From CAXBBB01 sp963841855 (lineage in GTDB: Bacteria; Bacteroidota; Rhodothermia; Rhodothermales; BA12): 64,000 nt of DNA. Both the position numbers and the translations under genes were made by a program. The stretch spans positions 558,001-622,000 of the forward strand of contig CAWJEJ010000001.1 in assembly GCA_963841855.1 (NCBI GenBank), read 5' to 3'. How positions within the stretch are numbered: position 1 is the first letter of the stretch; each line of letters begins with the position of its first letter. This document shows positions 17,534 through 27,778 of the stretch, one piece after another. A model generated the notes under the pieces. That model had not been told where the DNA came from, ran no database searches, and saw only the letters and a list, made by a program, of their open reading frames with translations.

Positions 17534-18569
17534 GCTGATCGCTCTGCTCGCGCTTCTCCTGCCCGCCATCGCCATCGCACAGTCGACGGACCTGCCGCCC
17601 AGCGCGCCCAGCCCAGACGTCACGGCGCTGATGGGGCATTACGGACCGTCTGAACGAGAAGCCATCGTGTTCGAGCGCAATGGGCGCGCCTACATCCGAT
17701 TCGGGTCGTCGACGCGGAGACTCGAACCGTTGGGGGCAGATACCAACGATACGCGCACGTTCTACGTCCGTAACCTGGGCGCTCTCGGCGACACACTCAC
17801 GTTTACGATTGCCAGCGGACGTGCGATGGCGCTTTACGGACGCGGCCGCATGGGCCGTCGCCCCATTGGACCGGCTGACGGGGACGTGTTTCGCATCGCC
17901 CCCGTTCGCCCGGTCGCCCAGATATTGCGCGAAGCCGAGACCGTCACGCCACCCGGTTTCGTCTCGCGTTCGGCCGATCATCAGCTCGTCGATCTCTCGA
18001 CGATCCCCGGCGTCAAGCTTGACGTGCGCTATGCGACAGACGACAACTTTATGGGTGCGGCCCTCTACCCGTTCGAAGGTGCCTACGCCCACAAACCTGC
18101 CGCTGACGCGCTAGCCAGTGTCGCTCGCGAATTGTCTGCCTACGACATCGGCCTGATCGTGCACGACGCATATCGCCCATGGTCTGTCACGTGGGCGTTC
18201 TGGCAGGCGACGCCCAACAGTCAGAAACTCTACGTCGCCAACCCCGCAGACGGTAGCCGTCACAACCGGGGAGCAGCCGTCGATGTGGGACTGTACCGTT
18301 TGTCGACGGGCATCCCGGTGGCGTTGCCGTCCGACTACGACGAGTTTACGCCCCGCGCCCACCTCGATTACGTAGGCGGAACGTCGGAGCAGCGCTGGTA
18401 CCGCGCGCTGATTCAGCGCGTGATGCGAGACAACGGGTTCTCTAGCCTCTCTGCCGAGTGGTGGCATTTCGACTTGCGCAACTGGCGCGACTTCCCCATT
18501 CTAAACGTCTCATTCGACGATTTGAAAGGAAACGCTTCATCCTACAGATCTGGCGCGAGCAAGCGCTAG
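17526..18569 (+). CDS. D-Ala-D-Ala dipeptidase (VanX/M15D family) with N-terminal extra domain
   Basis: A 347-residue exported zinc dipeptidase. A signal peptide (about 1-19) precedes an extra beta-rich region (about 30-125) that resembles the C-terminal barrel-like domain of some exported serine hydrolases. The VanX catalytic domain is about 150-330. Zinc ligands and catalytic residues are visible: SRHNRGAAVD (His246, Asp253), EWWHF (Glu311 catalytic, His314), and HDAYRPWS (Arg217). DdpX/VanX enzymes cleave D-Ala-D-Ala; here it may recycle wall peptides. There is no VanHA-type partner nearby, so a vancomycin-resistance role is not supported. Confidence 0.88.
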   Translation: MVKLIALLALLLPAIAIAQSTDLPPSAPSPDVTALMGHYGPSEREAIVFERNGRAYIRFGSSTRRLEPLGADTNDTRTFYVRNLGALGDTLTFTIASGRAMALYGRGRMGRRPIGPADGDVFRIAPVRPVAQILREAETVTPPGFVSRSADHQLVDLSTIPGVKLDVRYATDDNFMGAALYPFEGAYAHKPAADALASVARELSAYDIGLIVHDAYRPWSVTWAFWQATPNSQKLYVANPADGSRHNRGAAVDVGLYRLSTGIPVALPSDYDEFTPRAHLDYVGGTSEQRWYRALIQRVMRDNGFSSLSAEWWHFDLRNWRDFPILNVSFDDLKGNASSYRSGASKR

Positions 18570-18596
18570 CTCGGCTCAACATTCCGCTCGTCTGAA

Positions 18597-19163
18597 TCAG
18601 TTGCCACCCGGCTTGGCTGCCGTTCCCGGCGTCGGATCGGCGCTGCGGTCGTAGCCTGCCTGAGCAGGCGTCACGTTGGGATCGTCCATGCGTCCCGTGG
18701 TGATGCGGCGCCCTCCCGTCAGATCCTCAAGCTCGGCAGACGAAGCTGTGGCCTCAATTGGAATGCGGAATACCCACGTTTCGCCCGGCGATACCTCAGG
18801 CACGGTGTCGCGCACCGTAGCGACGCCTTCTCCTCTCTCGTTCAGCAAACGGAAAGCGACTTGCACGTTGACAAATGCGTCATTAGCAGTGTTCTGAACC
18901 GACCCTTCGATCACTCGGTTTCCTGGATCTAGCGCGAAGTCGGTCACTTCCAGACCGGTCGTCCCGGCTTGGTCGGTGGCGGCATACACGCTGTCGTCCG
19001 TCAGCGCAGACTGCGCGCTGTCACGCAGTAGCGCGTCGTCAGGAGTGGGGTCGGTATCCTCCGCTCCGCCACCGATGACGAAAAACGTGACGGCCGTTAC
19101 GATAGCGAAGACCGCGATGACGGCGAGAAAGGCGATGCGGATTCCGTTGTTAGGAGTCGACAT
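18597..19163 (-). CDS. Membrane-anchored FxLYD-like domain protein
   Basis: A 188-residue protein with one N-terminal transmembrane helix (IAFLAVIAVFAIVTAVTFFVI) and an extracytoplasmic beta domain (about 68-145). The segment VIEGSVQNTANDAFVNVQVAFRLLNERGEGV resembles the FxLYD fold, often found in exported proteins of unknown role. The C-terminus is polar and probably disordered. It is the next gene after rpoC on the minus strand but lies beyond a strong hairpin, so it is probably separately transcribed. Confidence 0.6.
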   Translation of the reverse strand: MSTPNNGIRIAFLAVIAVFAIVTAVTFFVIGGGAEDTDPTPDDALLRDSAQSALTDDSVYAATDQAGTTGLEVTDFALDPGNRVIEGSVQNTANDAFVNVQVAFRLLNERGEGVATVRDTVPEVSPGETWVFRIPIEATASSAELEDLTGGRRITTGRMDDPNVTPAQAGYDRSADPTPGTAAKPGGN

Positions 19164-19259
19164 AGGAATGATTTTGGGTTCAGTTCGTCAACGCGAAGTG
19201 CTGCGTGTGGATCGTCCAAGGCAGAAGCGTTACGCTCTAGCTGACTAGAAACCGTCCAA

Positions 19260-19305
19260 ACGCGCGTGCGCCCGACACCGTTGGAGGCATCGGGCGCACG
19301 CGCGT
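19260..19305 (-). terminator. Hairpin after rpoC
   Basis: A 16-base perfect stem, ACGCGCGTGCGCCCGA (19260-19275) with its reverse complement at 19290-19305, and a 14-base loop, 17 bases after the rpoC stop. There is no clear T-run, so it may work as a Rho-independent stop of low quality or a transcript-end stabiliser. Confidence 0.7.
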
Positions 19306-19321
19306 CTAAACGAACGACCCC

Positions 19322-22300
19322 TTATGAAGCCGATGAAACCTCTGCCGGAGCCGCCGCGCCGTCACCTGACGGAGCGGTTCCTTCGGCGGCCATAACTGCG
19401 CTCTGGAGATCGGTCAGCTCTTCGCGCGAGCCGACGATCAGGTTCTTGAACGCGCGCTGGCCCGTTCCCGAAGGAATGAGGTGGCCGACGATGACGTTCT
19501 CCTTGAGCCCGCCGAGCGGATCGCTCTTGGCGCGGATCGCGGCGTTGGTGAGCACCTTGGTCGTCTCCTGGAACGAAGCGGCCGAGATGAACGAATCCGT
19601 CGACAAGGCGGCGCGCGTGATACCGAGCAGTTCGGGCTGTCCGATCGCTGGCTCGGCCTCGCGGACCGAAGGCAGCGTGCGGCCTTCCTTCTTGTATTCG
19701 GCGGACATCTCGCGCCAGCGGCGGCTGTCGAGGCTGTCGCCCACGCGCAGATCGCTATCGCCCGGCTCTTCGACGACGTACGTGTCGTGGAGCGCGTCGT
19801 TCATGTCTTCGAGCGTGAACCGGCTGACCATGTCGCTTTCGAGCAGCGTCGTATCGCCCGGGTTGATGACGCGCACGCGATGCATCATCTGGCGTACGAT
19901 GATCTCGATGTGCTTGTCGTCGATGCCGACACCTTGCAGGCGGTAAACAGACTGGATCTCGTTGGTCAGATACTCCTGCACTTTACGCGCGCCCAAGATG
20001 GCGAGGATGTCGTGCGGAGCCGTCTGGCCGTCCGAAAGTGGGTCTCCGGCGCGGACGTAGTCGTTTTCGTGAACGAGCATGTGCTTGCTCAACTTGACGA
20101 GGTACGTCTTGGCCGTCGATCCGTCGCCGGACGTGACGATGACTTCCTGCGATCCACGCTTACGCCCACCGAAGCTGACGACACCATCGATCTCGGTGAC
20201 GACAGCAGGGTCGGTCGGCGTCCGGGCTTCGAACAGCTCGGTGACTCGGGGAAGACCACCGGTGATGTCTTTGGTCTTGGCGCTCTGGCGCGGAATCTTG
20301 GCGACGATCTGACCAGCCTGAACGGCCTGTCCCTCTTCGACCTGAATGCGCGCCCGGACCGGAAGCGTGAACTCGCGCGAGTTGCCTTTGGCGGCTTCGA
20401 TGACGAGTGCAGGCGTGACGTTGCGTTCGCGCGACTCGATGATGACGCGCTCTTTCAGGCCCGTCTGCTCGTCGCTCTCTTCGCGGTACGTCGTGCCTTC
20501 GGTCAGATCGCTGAACCGGATCTTACCAGCGGACTCGGCGAGGATGACCGAGTTAAACGGATCCCACGAGGCGAGGACGCTGCCTTTTTCGAGGTCACTT
20601 CCTTCGGTCGTCATCAGTTCGGCGCCGTACGGGATGACGTAGCGTCCCCGTTCCTGATCGCCGTCCATGACACGGATTTCGCCCTGACGCGACAGCACGA
20701 CTTCGCGCGGCCCGTCGCCGTCGTCCATCGACGCGGTGCGGATGTTTTCGAACTGCGCCGTTCCGACGACTTTGCTCGAAATCGTGTTCTCTGCCGTGAG
20801 CAGCGAAGCGGCACCACCGATGTGGAAGGTGCGAAGCGTAAGCTGCGTGCCCGGCTCGCCGATAGACTGCGCGGCGATGACGCCAACGGCTTCACCCGGC
20901 TCGACCATTCGGCCCGTACCCAGGTTGAGTCCGTAGCACATCGCGCAGGCCCCGCGACGCGCTTCGCACGTCAGGACCGAGCGAATGACGACGGTTTCGA
21001 TACCGGCCTCTTCGACGGAGACCGCCGAGACTTCGTTGATAAGGTCGCCCACGCTGAGCAGCACATCACCCGACTCGGGATGCACCACTTCGTCGAGGCT
21101 GATGCGGCCGACCAAGCGCTTGGCCAGCGAGTCGACGATTTCGTCGTTCTCGACCAGCGCACTCATCTCGATGCCACGCTGCGTACCACAGTCGTGCTCG
21201 TAGATCGTCACGTCCTGCGCCACATCGACGAGTCGCCGCGTGAGGTAGCCAGCATCCGCTGTCTTGAGAGCGGTGTCGGCAAGTCCTTTACGGGCACCGT
21301 GCGTCGAGATGAAGTACTCGAGGACGGTCAGGCCTTCCTTGAAGTTCGAGATGATCGGGTTTTCGATGATCTGTGCGCTCGTTCCGGCAGCCGACTTCTG
21401 CGGCTTGGCCATCAGGCCGCGCATACCGCCCAGCTGACGAATCTGCTCTTTGGAACCCCTCGCGCCGCTGTCCGCCATCATGTAGATCGCGTTGAAGCCC
21501 TCGTCGTCGTTTTTGAGCGTGTCGAACAGCACGTCTGCCAAACGTGAGTTGGTGCGGTTCCAGATGTCGATGACGCGGTTGTAGCGCTCGGACTCGGTGA
21601 TCATACCCATCGACCACGACCCACGGGCCTCGTCGGCCTCAGCAGACGCCTCGTTGATGAGCACTTCCTTGGCGTCCGGAATGACGATGTCGGCAATCGA
21701 GAAGGTCAGGCCGCCCGCCGTAGCGCGCGTAAACCCAAGCTCCTTGATGTCGTCCAAGAATTTGGCCGTTTCGGGGAATCCGGTCGCCTTGAAGACGCGC
21801 GAGATAATCCCACGCAGGCTCTTCTTGGTTAACACCTCGTTGATGTAGCCGACGGCTTCGGGAACGACCTCGTTGAAGAGCACGCGGCCCGTCGTCGTCT
21901 CAATGTTCTCGCCCCTGACCCGAACCGTAATCGGCGCGTGCAGGTGAATGCGGCCTTGATCGAATGCCTGGCGTAGCTCGGTCATCGAGCTAAACCGCAT
22001 GCCATTACCCGGCGCGTCTTTGCGCAGCTTGGTCATGTAGTACAGCCCGAGCACCATGTCCTGCGATGGGACCGCAATCGGTCCACCGTTCTGCGGGCTC
22101 AGGATGTTGTGGCTCGACAGCATCAGCAGCATCGCCTCAAGGCACGCATCGTGCGAGAGTGGCACGTGGACGGCCATCTGGTCTCCGTCGAAGTCGGCGT
22201 TGAAGGCCGTACAGACGAGCGGGTGCAGCTGGATCGCCTTGCCTTCAACCAGGACCGGCTGGAACGCCTGAATGCCCAGACGGTGCAGCGTCGGCGCGCG

Positions 22301-23614
22301 GTTGAGCAGGACAGGGCGGCCCGAGATCACCTTTTCGAGGATGTCGAACACGTCGGCGGTGCGGCGGTCGACGACCTTCTTGGCGCTCTTTACCGTTTTG
22401 ACGATGCCGCGTTCGATCAACTTGCGGATGATGAACGGCTTGAACAGCTCGACCGCCATCTCCTTGGGCAGACCGCACTGGTGCAGCTTGAGTTCGGGAC
22501 CGACGACGATGACCGAACGGCCACTGTAGTCGACGCGCTTACCGAGCAAGTTCTGGCGGAAGCGGCCCTGCTTGCCTTTGAGCATATCGCTCAACGACTT
22601 CAGCGCGCGGTTCGAATCGCTGCGGACGGCGTTGGCCTTGCGGCTGTTGTCGAACAGGCTGTCGACGGCCTCCTGCAACATGCGCTTCTCGTTGCGCAGG
22701 ATGACTTCGGGCGCCTTGATGTCGATCAGGCGCTTCAAGCGGTTGTTGCGAATGATGACGCGGCGGTACAGATCGTTCAGATCCGACGTGGCGAAGCGGC
22801 CACCTTCGAGCGGGACGAGCGGGCGCAGTTCGGGCGGGATGACGGGCACGACGCGCATCACCATCCACTCGGGACGGTTGTCCTGCTTGGCCTGCGACTC
22901 GCGGAATGCCTCGACGACGGTCAGACGCTTGAGGGCTTCGGCCTTGCGCTGCTGGCTCGTTTCGGTGCGGATCTGGAAGCGCAGCTCCATCGAAGCCGCT
23001 TCCAGGTCGATGCGTTTGAGCAACTCCTCGACCGCCTCGCCGCCGATCATGGCGACGAACTTGTCGGGGTCGGTGTCCTCCAAGCGCGCGTTGTCCTCGC
23101 GGATTTGGTAGAGCACTTCGTAGTACTCGTCCTCGGTCAGCAGTTGCAGCGGCTCAATGCCCAACTTGCCCGCATCGCCCGGCTGGACGACGACGTACTG
23201 CTCATAGTAGATGACCTTCTCGAGGTCCTTCGACTTGAGCCCCAACAGGTGGCCGATCTTGTTCGGCAGCGTCTTGAAGTACCAGATGTGGACGACCGGC
23301 ACGCTCAGCGAGATGTGCCCCGCACGTTCGCGACGCACTTTCTTCTCGGTCACCTCGACGCCGCAGCGGTCGCAGATGATGCCTTTGTAGCGAATGCGCT
23401 TGTACTTGCCGCAGTGGCATTCCCAGTCCTTGACCGGGCCGAAGATCTTCTCGCAGAACAGACCTTCTTTCTCGGGCTTGAACGAGCGGTAGTTGATCGT
23501 TTCGGGCTTGAGCACCTCTCCGAACGAGCGCTCCAGGATATTTTCGGGCGACGATAGGCTAACGGTGATCGACTGGAAGTCGCGGTTGACCTTCGGCGTT
23601 TTGCTGAATAGCAT
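19322..23614 (-). CDS. rpoC: RNA polymerase subunit beta'
   Basis: The 1430-residue largest subunit of RNA polymerase. The N-terminal zinc-ribbon cysteines (ECHCGKYKRIRYKGIICDRCG) and the catalytic magnesium motif NADFDGDQMAVH (Asp474, 476, 478) are intact. The bridge/trigger region around PGEAVGVIAAQSIGEPGTQLTLRTFHIGG is also intact, and the C-terminal tail is acidic and alanine-rich. It follows rpoB by 69 bases and is the last gene of the rplKAJL-rpoBC run. No frameshift is visible. Confidence 0.99.
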   Translation of the reverse strand: MLFSKTPKVNRDFQSITVSLSSPENILERSFGEVLKPETINYRSFKPEKEGLFCEKIFGPVKDWECHCGKYKRIRYKGIICDRCGVEVTEKKVRRERAGHISLSVPVVHIWYFKTLPNKIGHLLGLKSKDLEKVIYYEQYVVVQPGDAGKLGIEPLQLLTEDEYYEVLYQIREDNARLEDTDPDKFVAMIGGEAVEELLKRIDLEAASMELRFQIRTETSQQRKAEALKRLTVVEAFRESQAKQDNRPEWMVMRVVPVIPPELRPLVPLEGGRFATSDLNDLYRRVIIRNNRLKRLIDIKAPEVILRNEKRMLQEAVDSLFDNSRKANAVRSDSNRALKSLSDMLKGKQGRFRQNLLGKRVDYSGRSVIVVGPELKLHQCGLPKEMAVELFKPFIIRKLIERGIVKTVKSAKKVVDRRTADVFDILEKVISGRPVLLNRAPTLHRLGIQAFQPVLVEGKAIQLHPLVCTAFNADFDGDQMAVHVPLSHDACLEAMLLMLSSHNILSPQNGGPIAVPSQDMVLGLYYMTKLRKDAPGNGMRFSSMTELRQAFDQGRIHLHAPITVRVRGENIETTTGRVLFNEVVPEAVGYINEVLTKKSLRGIISRVFKATGFPETAKFLDDIKELGFTRATAGGLTFSIADIVIPDAKEVLINEASAEADEARGSWSMGMITESERYNRVIDIWNRTNSRLADVLFDTLKNDDEGFNAIYMMADSGARGSKEQIRQLGGMRGLMAKPQKSAAGTSAQIIENPIISNFKEGLTVLEYFISTHGARKGLADTALKTADAGYLTRRLVDVAQDVTIYEHDCGTQRGIEMSALVENDEIVDSLAKRLVGRISLDEVVHPESGDVLLSVGDLINEVSAVSVEEAGIETVVIRSVLTCEARRGACAMCYGLNLGTGRMVEPGEAVGVIAAQSIGEPGTQLTLRTFHIGGAASLLTAENTISSKVVGTAQFENIRTASMDDGDGPREVVLSRQGEIRVMDGDQERGRYVIPYGAELMTTEGSDLEKGSVLASWDPFNSVILAESAGKIRFSDLTEGTTYREESDEQTGLKERVIIESRERNVTPALVIEAAKGNSREFTLPVRARIQVEEGQAVQAGQIVAKIPRQSAKTKDITGGLPRVTELFEARTPTDPAVVTEIDGVVSFGGRKRGSQEVIVTSGDGSTAKTYLVKLSKHMLVHENDYVRAGDPLSDGQTAPHDILAILGARKVQEYLTNEIQSVYRLQGVGIDDKHIEIIVRQMMHRVRVINPGDTTLLESDMVSRFTLEDMNDALHDTYVVEEPGDSDLRVGDSLDSRRWREMSAEYKKEGRTLPSVREAEPAIGQPELLGITRAALSTDSFISAASFQETTKVLTNAAIRAKSDPLGGLKENVIVGHLIPSGTGQRAFKNLIVGSREELTDLQSAVMAAEGTAPSGDGAAAPAEVSSAS

Positions 23615-23683
23615 AGGTAGTAGCGTAGTAGAGCGGAATGAATGCGGAGGCGCGGGAGACCATCACTGACCTCCCGCTTCCGA

Positions 23684-26600
23684 TCATTCGAGCTTGATTT
23701 CGAGTCCCAGACCCTGTAGTTCGCGAACGAGCACGTTGAAGCTCTCGGGCGTGTTGGGCGACGGCATGTTCTCGCCCTTGACGATGGCTTCGTAGGCTTT
23801 GCTTCGGCCCTGCACGTCGTCCGACTTGTAGGTCAGCATTTCTTGGAGTACGCTGGCGGCGCCGTACGCGTAGAGCGCCCAGACCTCCATCTCCCCAAGT
23901 CGCTGACCACCGAACTGCGCCTTGCCACCCAGCGGCTGCTGCGTGATCAGGCTGTACGGTCCAATCGAGCGGGCGTGGATCTTGTCCTCGACCAGGTGCG
24001 ACAGCTTGAGCATGTAGATGATGCCGACCGTCGTCTTCTGGTCGAACTGCTCGCCCGTCCGTCCGTCGTAAAGCTGAACCCTCCCGTCGACCGGAAGTCC
24101 GGCTTCGACCATCTTCTCTTCGATGTCCTCGACCTTGGCTCCGTCGAAGACCGGCGTGGCGTACTTGGTGCCCAACTTCTTGCCCGCCCATCCGAGCATC
24201 GTTTCGTAGATCTGCCCCAGGTTCATGCGCGACGGCACGCCCAGCGGGTTGAGCACGATGTCGACCGGCGTTCCGTCGTCCAGGAACGGCATGTCTTCCT
24301 GCGGCACGATGCGCGCGACGACCCCTTTGTTGCCGTGACGACCAGCCATCTTGTCGCCGATCTGGATTTTGCGCTTGCGGGCGATGTAGACCTTGGCGGT
24401 CTGCACGATTCCCGGCGGCAACTCGTCGCCGACCTGGATCTGGTGCTTCTCGCGTTTGGACTCACCTTGCAGGCGGTTGTAGATCTGTCCGTAGTTCTGG
24501 TACAGCTTGCGGACCTTACGGTTGGTCGCCGTCTCATCGGTAAAGCTCGAGCGCGGCGCCATTTGTACCGGAGCGATCTCGGCGAACGAATCGCGCGTGA
24601 TCGTCTCGCCTTCCGTCAAGAGCACGCGGCCCTCACGGTCTTCAATTCCGCCCGACGTTTTGCCGTCGAGAAGCTTGAAGAAGCGCTCGTAGAACTTGGT
24701 GTCGAGCGCGGCGACTTCGCGCTGCAACTTCGAATCGATCTCGGCCAGTTGCTGCTGCTCGGTCCGCTTCGACGCGGGGTCGAGCTTGCGGCGCGAGAAC
24801 AGCTTGGTGTCGATGACGACGCCTTTCATGCCCGGCTTGGCTTTGAGCGAAGCGTCTTTGACATCGCCCGCCTTGTCACCGAAGATGGCGCGGAGCAGTT
24901 TCTCTTCCGGCGTTGGATCGGTCTCGCCTTTGGGCGTGATCTTGCCGACGATGATGTCGCCCGGGTTGATCTCGGCGCCCACGCGGACGATACCGCGGTC
25001 GTCGAGGTCCTTGGTTGCCTCTTCCGAAACGTTCGGGATTTCGCGCGTCAGTTCCTCTTCGCCACGCTTGGTGTCGCGGACCTGCGTGTCGTACTCCTCG
25101 ATGTGGAGGCTCGTGTACACGTCGTCCTGGACTAGGCGCTCCGACAGGATGATGGCATCCTCGAAGTTGTATCCTCGCCACGGCATGAACGCCACCAGGA
25201 CGTTTTTGCCCAGGGCGAGCTCACCGTTCTGCGTCGAGAAGCCGTCAGCGAGGACCGTGCCGCGCTCGACCTTGTCGCCCTGCTGGACGATGGGACGCTG
25301 GTTGACGTTGGTGTCCTGGTTCGTTCGGCGGAATTTGACTAGGTCGTAGGTCTTGACCGGCTCCTCAAAAGCCACATCGCTATCGCCCTTCACCTGCTTG
25401 TAGCGAACGACGATCTTGGTCGCGTCGACGTATTCGATTACGCCCGGAGCTTCCGCAACGAGAACGGCGCGGCTGTCCTGGGCCACGCGGCCTTCGAGCC
25501 CCGTCCCGACGTACGGGCTATCGGGGCGCAGCAGCGGTACGGCTTGGCGCTGCATGTTCGACCCCATCAGCGCGCGGTTGGCATCGTCGTGCTCCAGGAA
25601 TGGAATCAGCGACGCAGCGGGCGAGACGATCTGGTTGGGCGACACATCCATGTACTGGATGTTGTCGGGATCCTCAAGCGGAAAATCGCCTCGGTAGCGG
25701 CAGCTGACCGTGTCGTTGGCGAACGCATTCTTGTCCGTCAGCGGCGCGTTGGCCTGGGCGATGATGGCATCGTCCTCTTCCTCAGCCGAGAGATACTTGA
25801 TCTCGTCGGTGACCTTGCCGTTGGTGACTACGCGGTACGGCGTTTCGATGAAGCCAAACTCGTTGACGCGCGCGTGGACGCACAGCGACGAGATCAGACC
25901 GATGTTCGGGCCTTCCGGCGTTTCAATTGGGCAAAGCCGGCCGTAATGCGTGTAGTGCACGTCGCGAACCTCAAAACCCGCGCGCTCGCGCGTCAGACCG
26001 CCAGGCCCAAGCGCCGACATGCGCCGCTTGTGCGTGAGTTCGGCCAGCGGGTTCGTCTGATCCATGAACTGCGACAACTGGTTGGTGCCGAAGAACGTGT
26101 TGATCACGCTGGACACCGTTCGCGCGTTGACCAGGTCTTGGGGCGTGAAGCTGTCGGCGTCGCGCAGGTTCATGCGCTCCTTAATCGTCCGCGCCATGCG
26201 CGCCAGACCGAGGCTGAACTGCGAAGACATCTGCTCTCCGACGGTACGGACGCGGCGATTGCCCAGGTGGTCGATGTCGTCGACCGAGGCTTTGCCGTTG
26301 AGGAGCGCGATCAACTCACGGATGATGGACGTCATGTCCTGCACCGTCAGCGTGAGTGTTTCGAGCGAGACATCGGTGTGCCGCAGACGCTGGTTCAGAC
26401 GGTACCGCCCCACATCGCCCAGATCGTAGCGTTTGTCCGAGAAGAAGAGTCGGTCGAGCACGCCACGCGCCGTCTCGACGTCGGGCGCTTCGGTGCCGCG
26501 CATCTGCTCGTAGAGGTACTTGAGAGCTTCCTCCTCGTTGTGCGTCGGATCCTTTTTGATCGTGTTGAGCAGCGACGTGTTGTCGAGGCTCTCGCTGTCG

Positions 26601-27523
26601 TCGTCTTTCTCCTGAACGACGAACACCTTAGAGATGTTGGCCTCCTTGAGCAGACCGTAGTCGTCTTCGCTCAGTTCGTGGTCAGCAGGAAGCAGCACGT
26701 CGCGGACCTTCTCTTCGGAGATCACTTCGCCCGTGTCTTCGTCGACGACCGTGTCGACGCGCTCGACGGTTACGCTCGCAGCCAGTTTGCGGCCCGATGC
26801 GTTTTTCCAGTTGCGCTTGTTGTCGACCTTGATCGTGTCGGCCAGATCGAAGGCGGTGACCAGGTCATCGTTCGACGAGAAGCCTAAGGCGCGCAGCAGC
26901 GTCGTGACGGGCAGTTTCTTCTTGCGGTCGATGTACGCCCACATCACGTTGCTCACATCGGTAGTGAACTCGATCCACGAACCGCGGAACGGGATGATGC
27001 GCGCGCTGAACAGCTGAGTACCGTTCGGGTGCACATTCGAGCCGAAGAACACACCCGGCGAGCGGTGCAACTGGCTAACCACCACGCGCTCAGCACCGTT
27101 GATCACAAACGTACCGCGCTCGGTCATGAACGGCAGGTTGCCCAGATAGACATCCTGCTCGATAGCCTCTTCCGCCTCGTCCTCATCCTCGTCCTCCTTA
27201 CTCGAAAGGCGCAGCTTGGCCTTGAGCGGAACGGCAAACGACAAGCCCTGCGCGATGCACTCCTCGACGGTGTGCTTGGGCGTCTCGAGCGCGTAGTGAA
27301 TGAACTCCAGTGTGTACCGCTCGCGCGTGTCCTGGATCGGAAAATGCTCCTTGAAGACCGCCTGCAAACCCGTATCGTCCCGCTCTTCGGGTGCGATGTT
27401 GGCCTGGACGAAGTCTTCGTACGACTGGAGTTGGATGCCCAAAAAGTCGGGGTAATCCTGAACCGTCCGGGTACGCGCAAAAGTCTGGCGAGGAAGGGCG
27501 ACGGGTCCGTTAAAACGAGGCAT
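23684..27523 (-). CDS. rpoB: RNA polymerase subunit beta
   Basis: The 1279-residue beta subunit. The rifampicin-binding cluster reads QLSQFMDQTNPLAELTHKRR then MSALGPGGL, with the Asp, His and Ser positions usually altered in resistant mutants all wild type. The fork-loop block ERAGFEVRDVHYTHYGRLCP follows. The C-terminal signature GGKAQFGGQRLGEMEVWALYAYGAA, which contacts beta', is present. It is preceded by 255 bases without a gene after rplL, containing a small hairpin. Confidence 0.99.
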   Translation of the reverse strand: MPRFNGPVALPRQTFARTRTVQDYPDFLGIQLQSYEDFVQANIAPEERDDTGLQAVFKEHFPIQDTRERYTLEFIHYALETPKHTVEECIAQGLSFAVPLKAKLRLSSKEDEDEDEAEEAIEQDVYLGNLPFMTERGTFVINGAERVVVSQLHRSPGVFFGSNVHPNGTQLFSARIIPFRGSWIEFTTDVSNVMWAYIDRKKKLPVTTLLRALGFSSNDDLVTAFDLADTIKVDNKRNWKNASGRKLAASVTVERVDTVVDEDTGEVISEEKVRDVLLPADHELSEDDYGLLKEANISKVFVVQEKDDDSESLDNTSLLNTIKKDPTHNEEEALKYLYEQMRGTEAPDVETARGVLDRLFFSDKRYDLGDVGRYRLNQRLRHTDVSLETLTLTVQDMTSIIRELIALLNGKASVDDIDHLGNRRVRTVGEQMSSQFSLGLARMARTIKERMNLRDADSFTPQDLVNARTVSSVINTFFGTNQLSQFMDQTNPLAELTHKRRMSALGPGGLTRERAGFEVRDVHYTHYGRLCPIETPEGPNIGLISSLCVHARVNEFGFIETPYRVVTNGKVTDEIKYLSAEEEDDAIIAQANAPLTDKNAFANDTVSCRYRGDFPLEDPDNIQYMDVSPNQIVSPAASLIPFLEHDDANRALMGSNMQRQAVPLLRPDSPYVGTGLEGRVAQDSRAVLVAEAPGVIEYVDATKIVVRYKQVKGDSDVAFEEPVKTYDLVKFRRTNQDTNVNQRPIVQQGDKVERGTVLADGFSTQNGELALGKNVLVAFMPWRGYNFEDAIILSERLVQDDVYTSLHIEEYDTQVRDTKRGEEELTREIPNVSEEATKDLDDRGIVRVGAEINPGDIIVGKITPKGETDPTPEEKLLRAIFGDKAGDVKDASLKAKPGMKGVVIDTKLFSRRKLDPASKRTEQQQLAEIDSKLQREVAALDTKFYERFFKLLDGKTSGGIEDREGRVLLTEGETITRDSFAEIAPVQMAPRSSFTDETATNRKVRKLYQNYGQIYNRLQGESKREKHQIQVGDELPPGIVQTAKVYIARKRKIQIGDKMAGRHGNKGVVARIVPQEDMPFLDDGTPVDIVLNPLGVPSRMNLGQIYETMLGWAGKKLGTKYATPVFDGAKVEDIEEKMVEAGLPVDGRVQLYDGRTGEQFDQKTTVGIIYMLKLSHLVEDKIHARSIGPYSLITQQPLGGKAQFGGQRLGEMEVWALYAYGAASVLQEMLTYKSDDVQGRSKAYEAIVKGENMPSPNTPESFNVLVRELQGLGLEIKLE

Positions 27524-27778
27524 AGAGCGCAGGCTACAGAAAGGAAGAGGTCACTGCCTGGAATGCACGCGCGAGAGATCATTCTCGGCGAGCGAATCGA
27601 GAGAGCCTATGGCAACAAGGGCTATCCACATATGTTTCGCTACTGCCCCCAGGTCGGGCAGCAAGCGCGGCGGGCTTCAACCGCCGAAAGTCGACCTCTC
27701 AAAGCGCGCGGATGCACGCCCCAAAAGGCCGACTCAGAGCGTCAGTGCTGAAAAAGAGAGCTAATCAGCGGCGTCGAC
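27524..27778 (-). other. Long rplL-rpoB intergenic region with hairpin
   Basis: This 255-base gap contains no convincing ORF. A hairpin CGGCGG (27668-27673)/CCGCCG (27681-27686) with a 7-base loop is the only strong local structure. No T-run follows it on the minus strand. In many bacteria this interval carries a partial terminator or an RNase III processing site that lowers rpoBC expression relative to rplJL; that role is inferred here. Confidence 0.4.

Noticed and set aside
17526..18569. Vancomycin resistance (VanX)
   Set aside because: VanH, VanA, VanR and VanS homologues are absent nearby and the protein has a signal peptide, unlike the cytoplasmic VanX of resistance operons.
19481..21547. 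Long plus-strand ORF (688 codons) opposite rpoC
   Set aside because: Shadow of rpoC in another frame; composition is typical of antisense translation.
22109..23557. Plus-strand ORF (482 codons) opposite rpoC
   Set aside because: Antisense shadow of the conserved N-terminal part of rpoC; no signal or domain seen.
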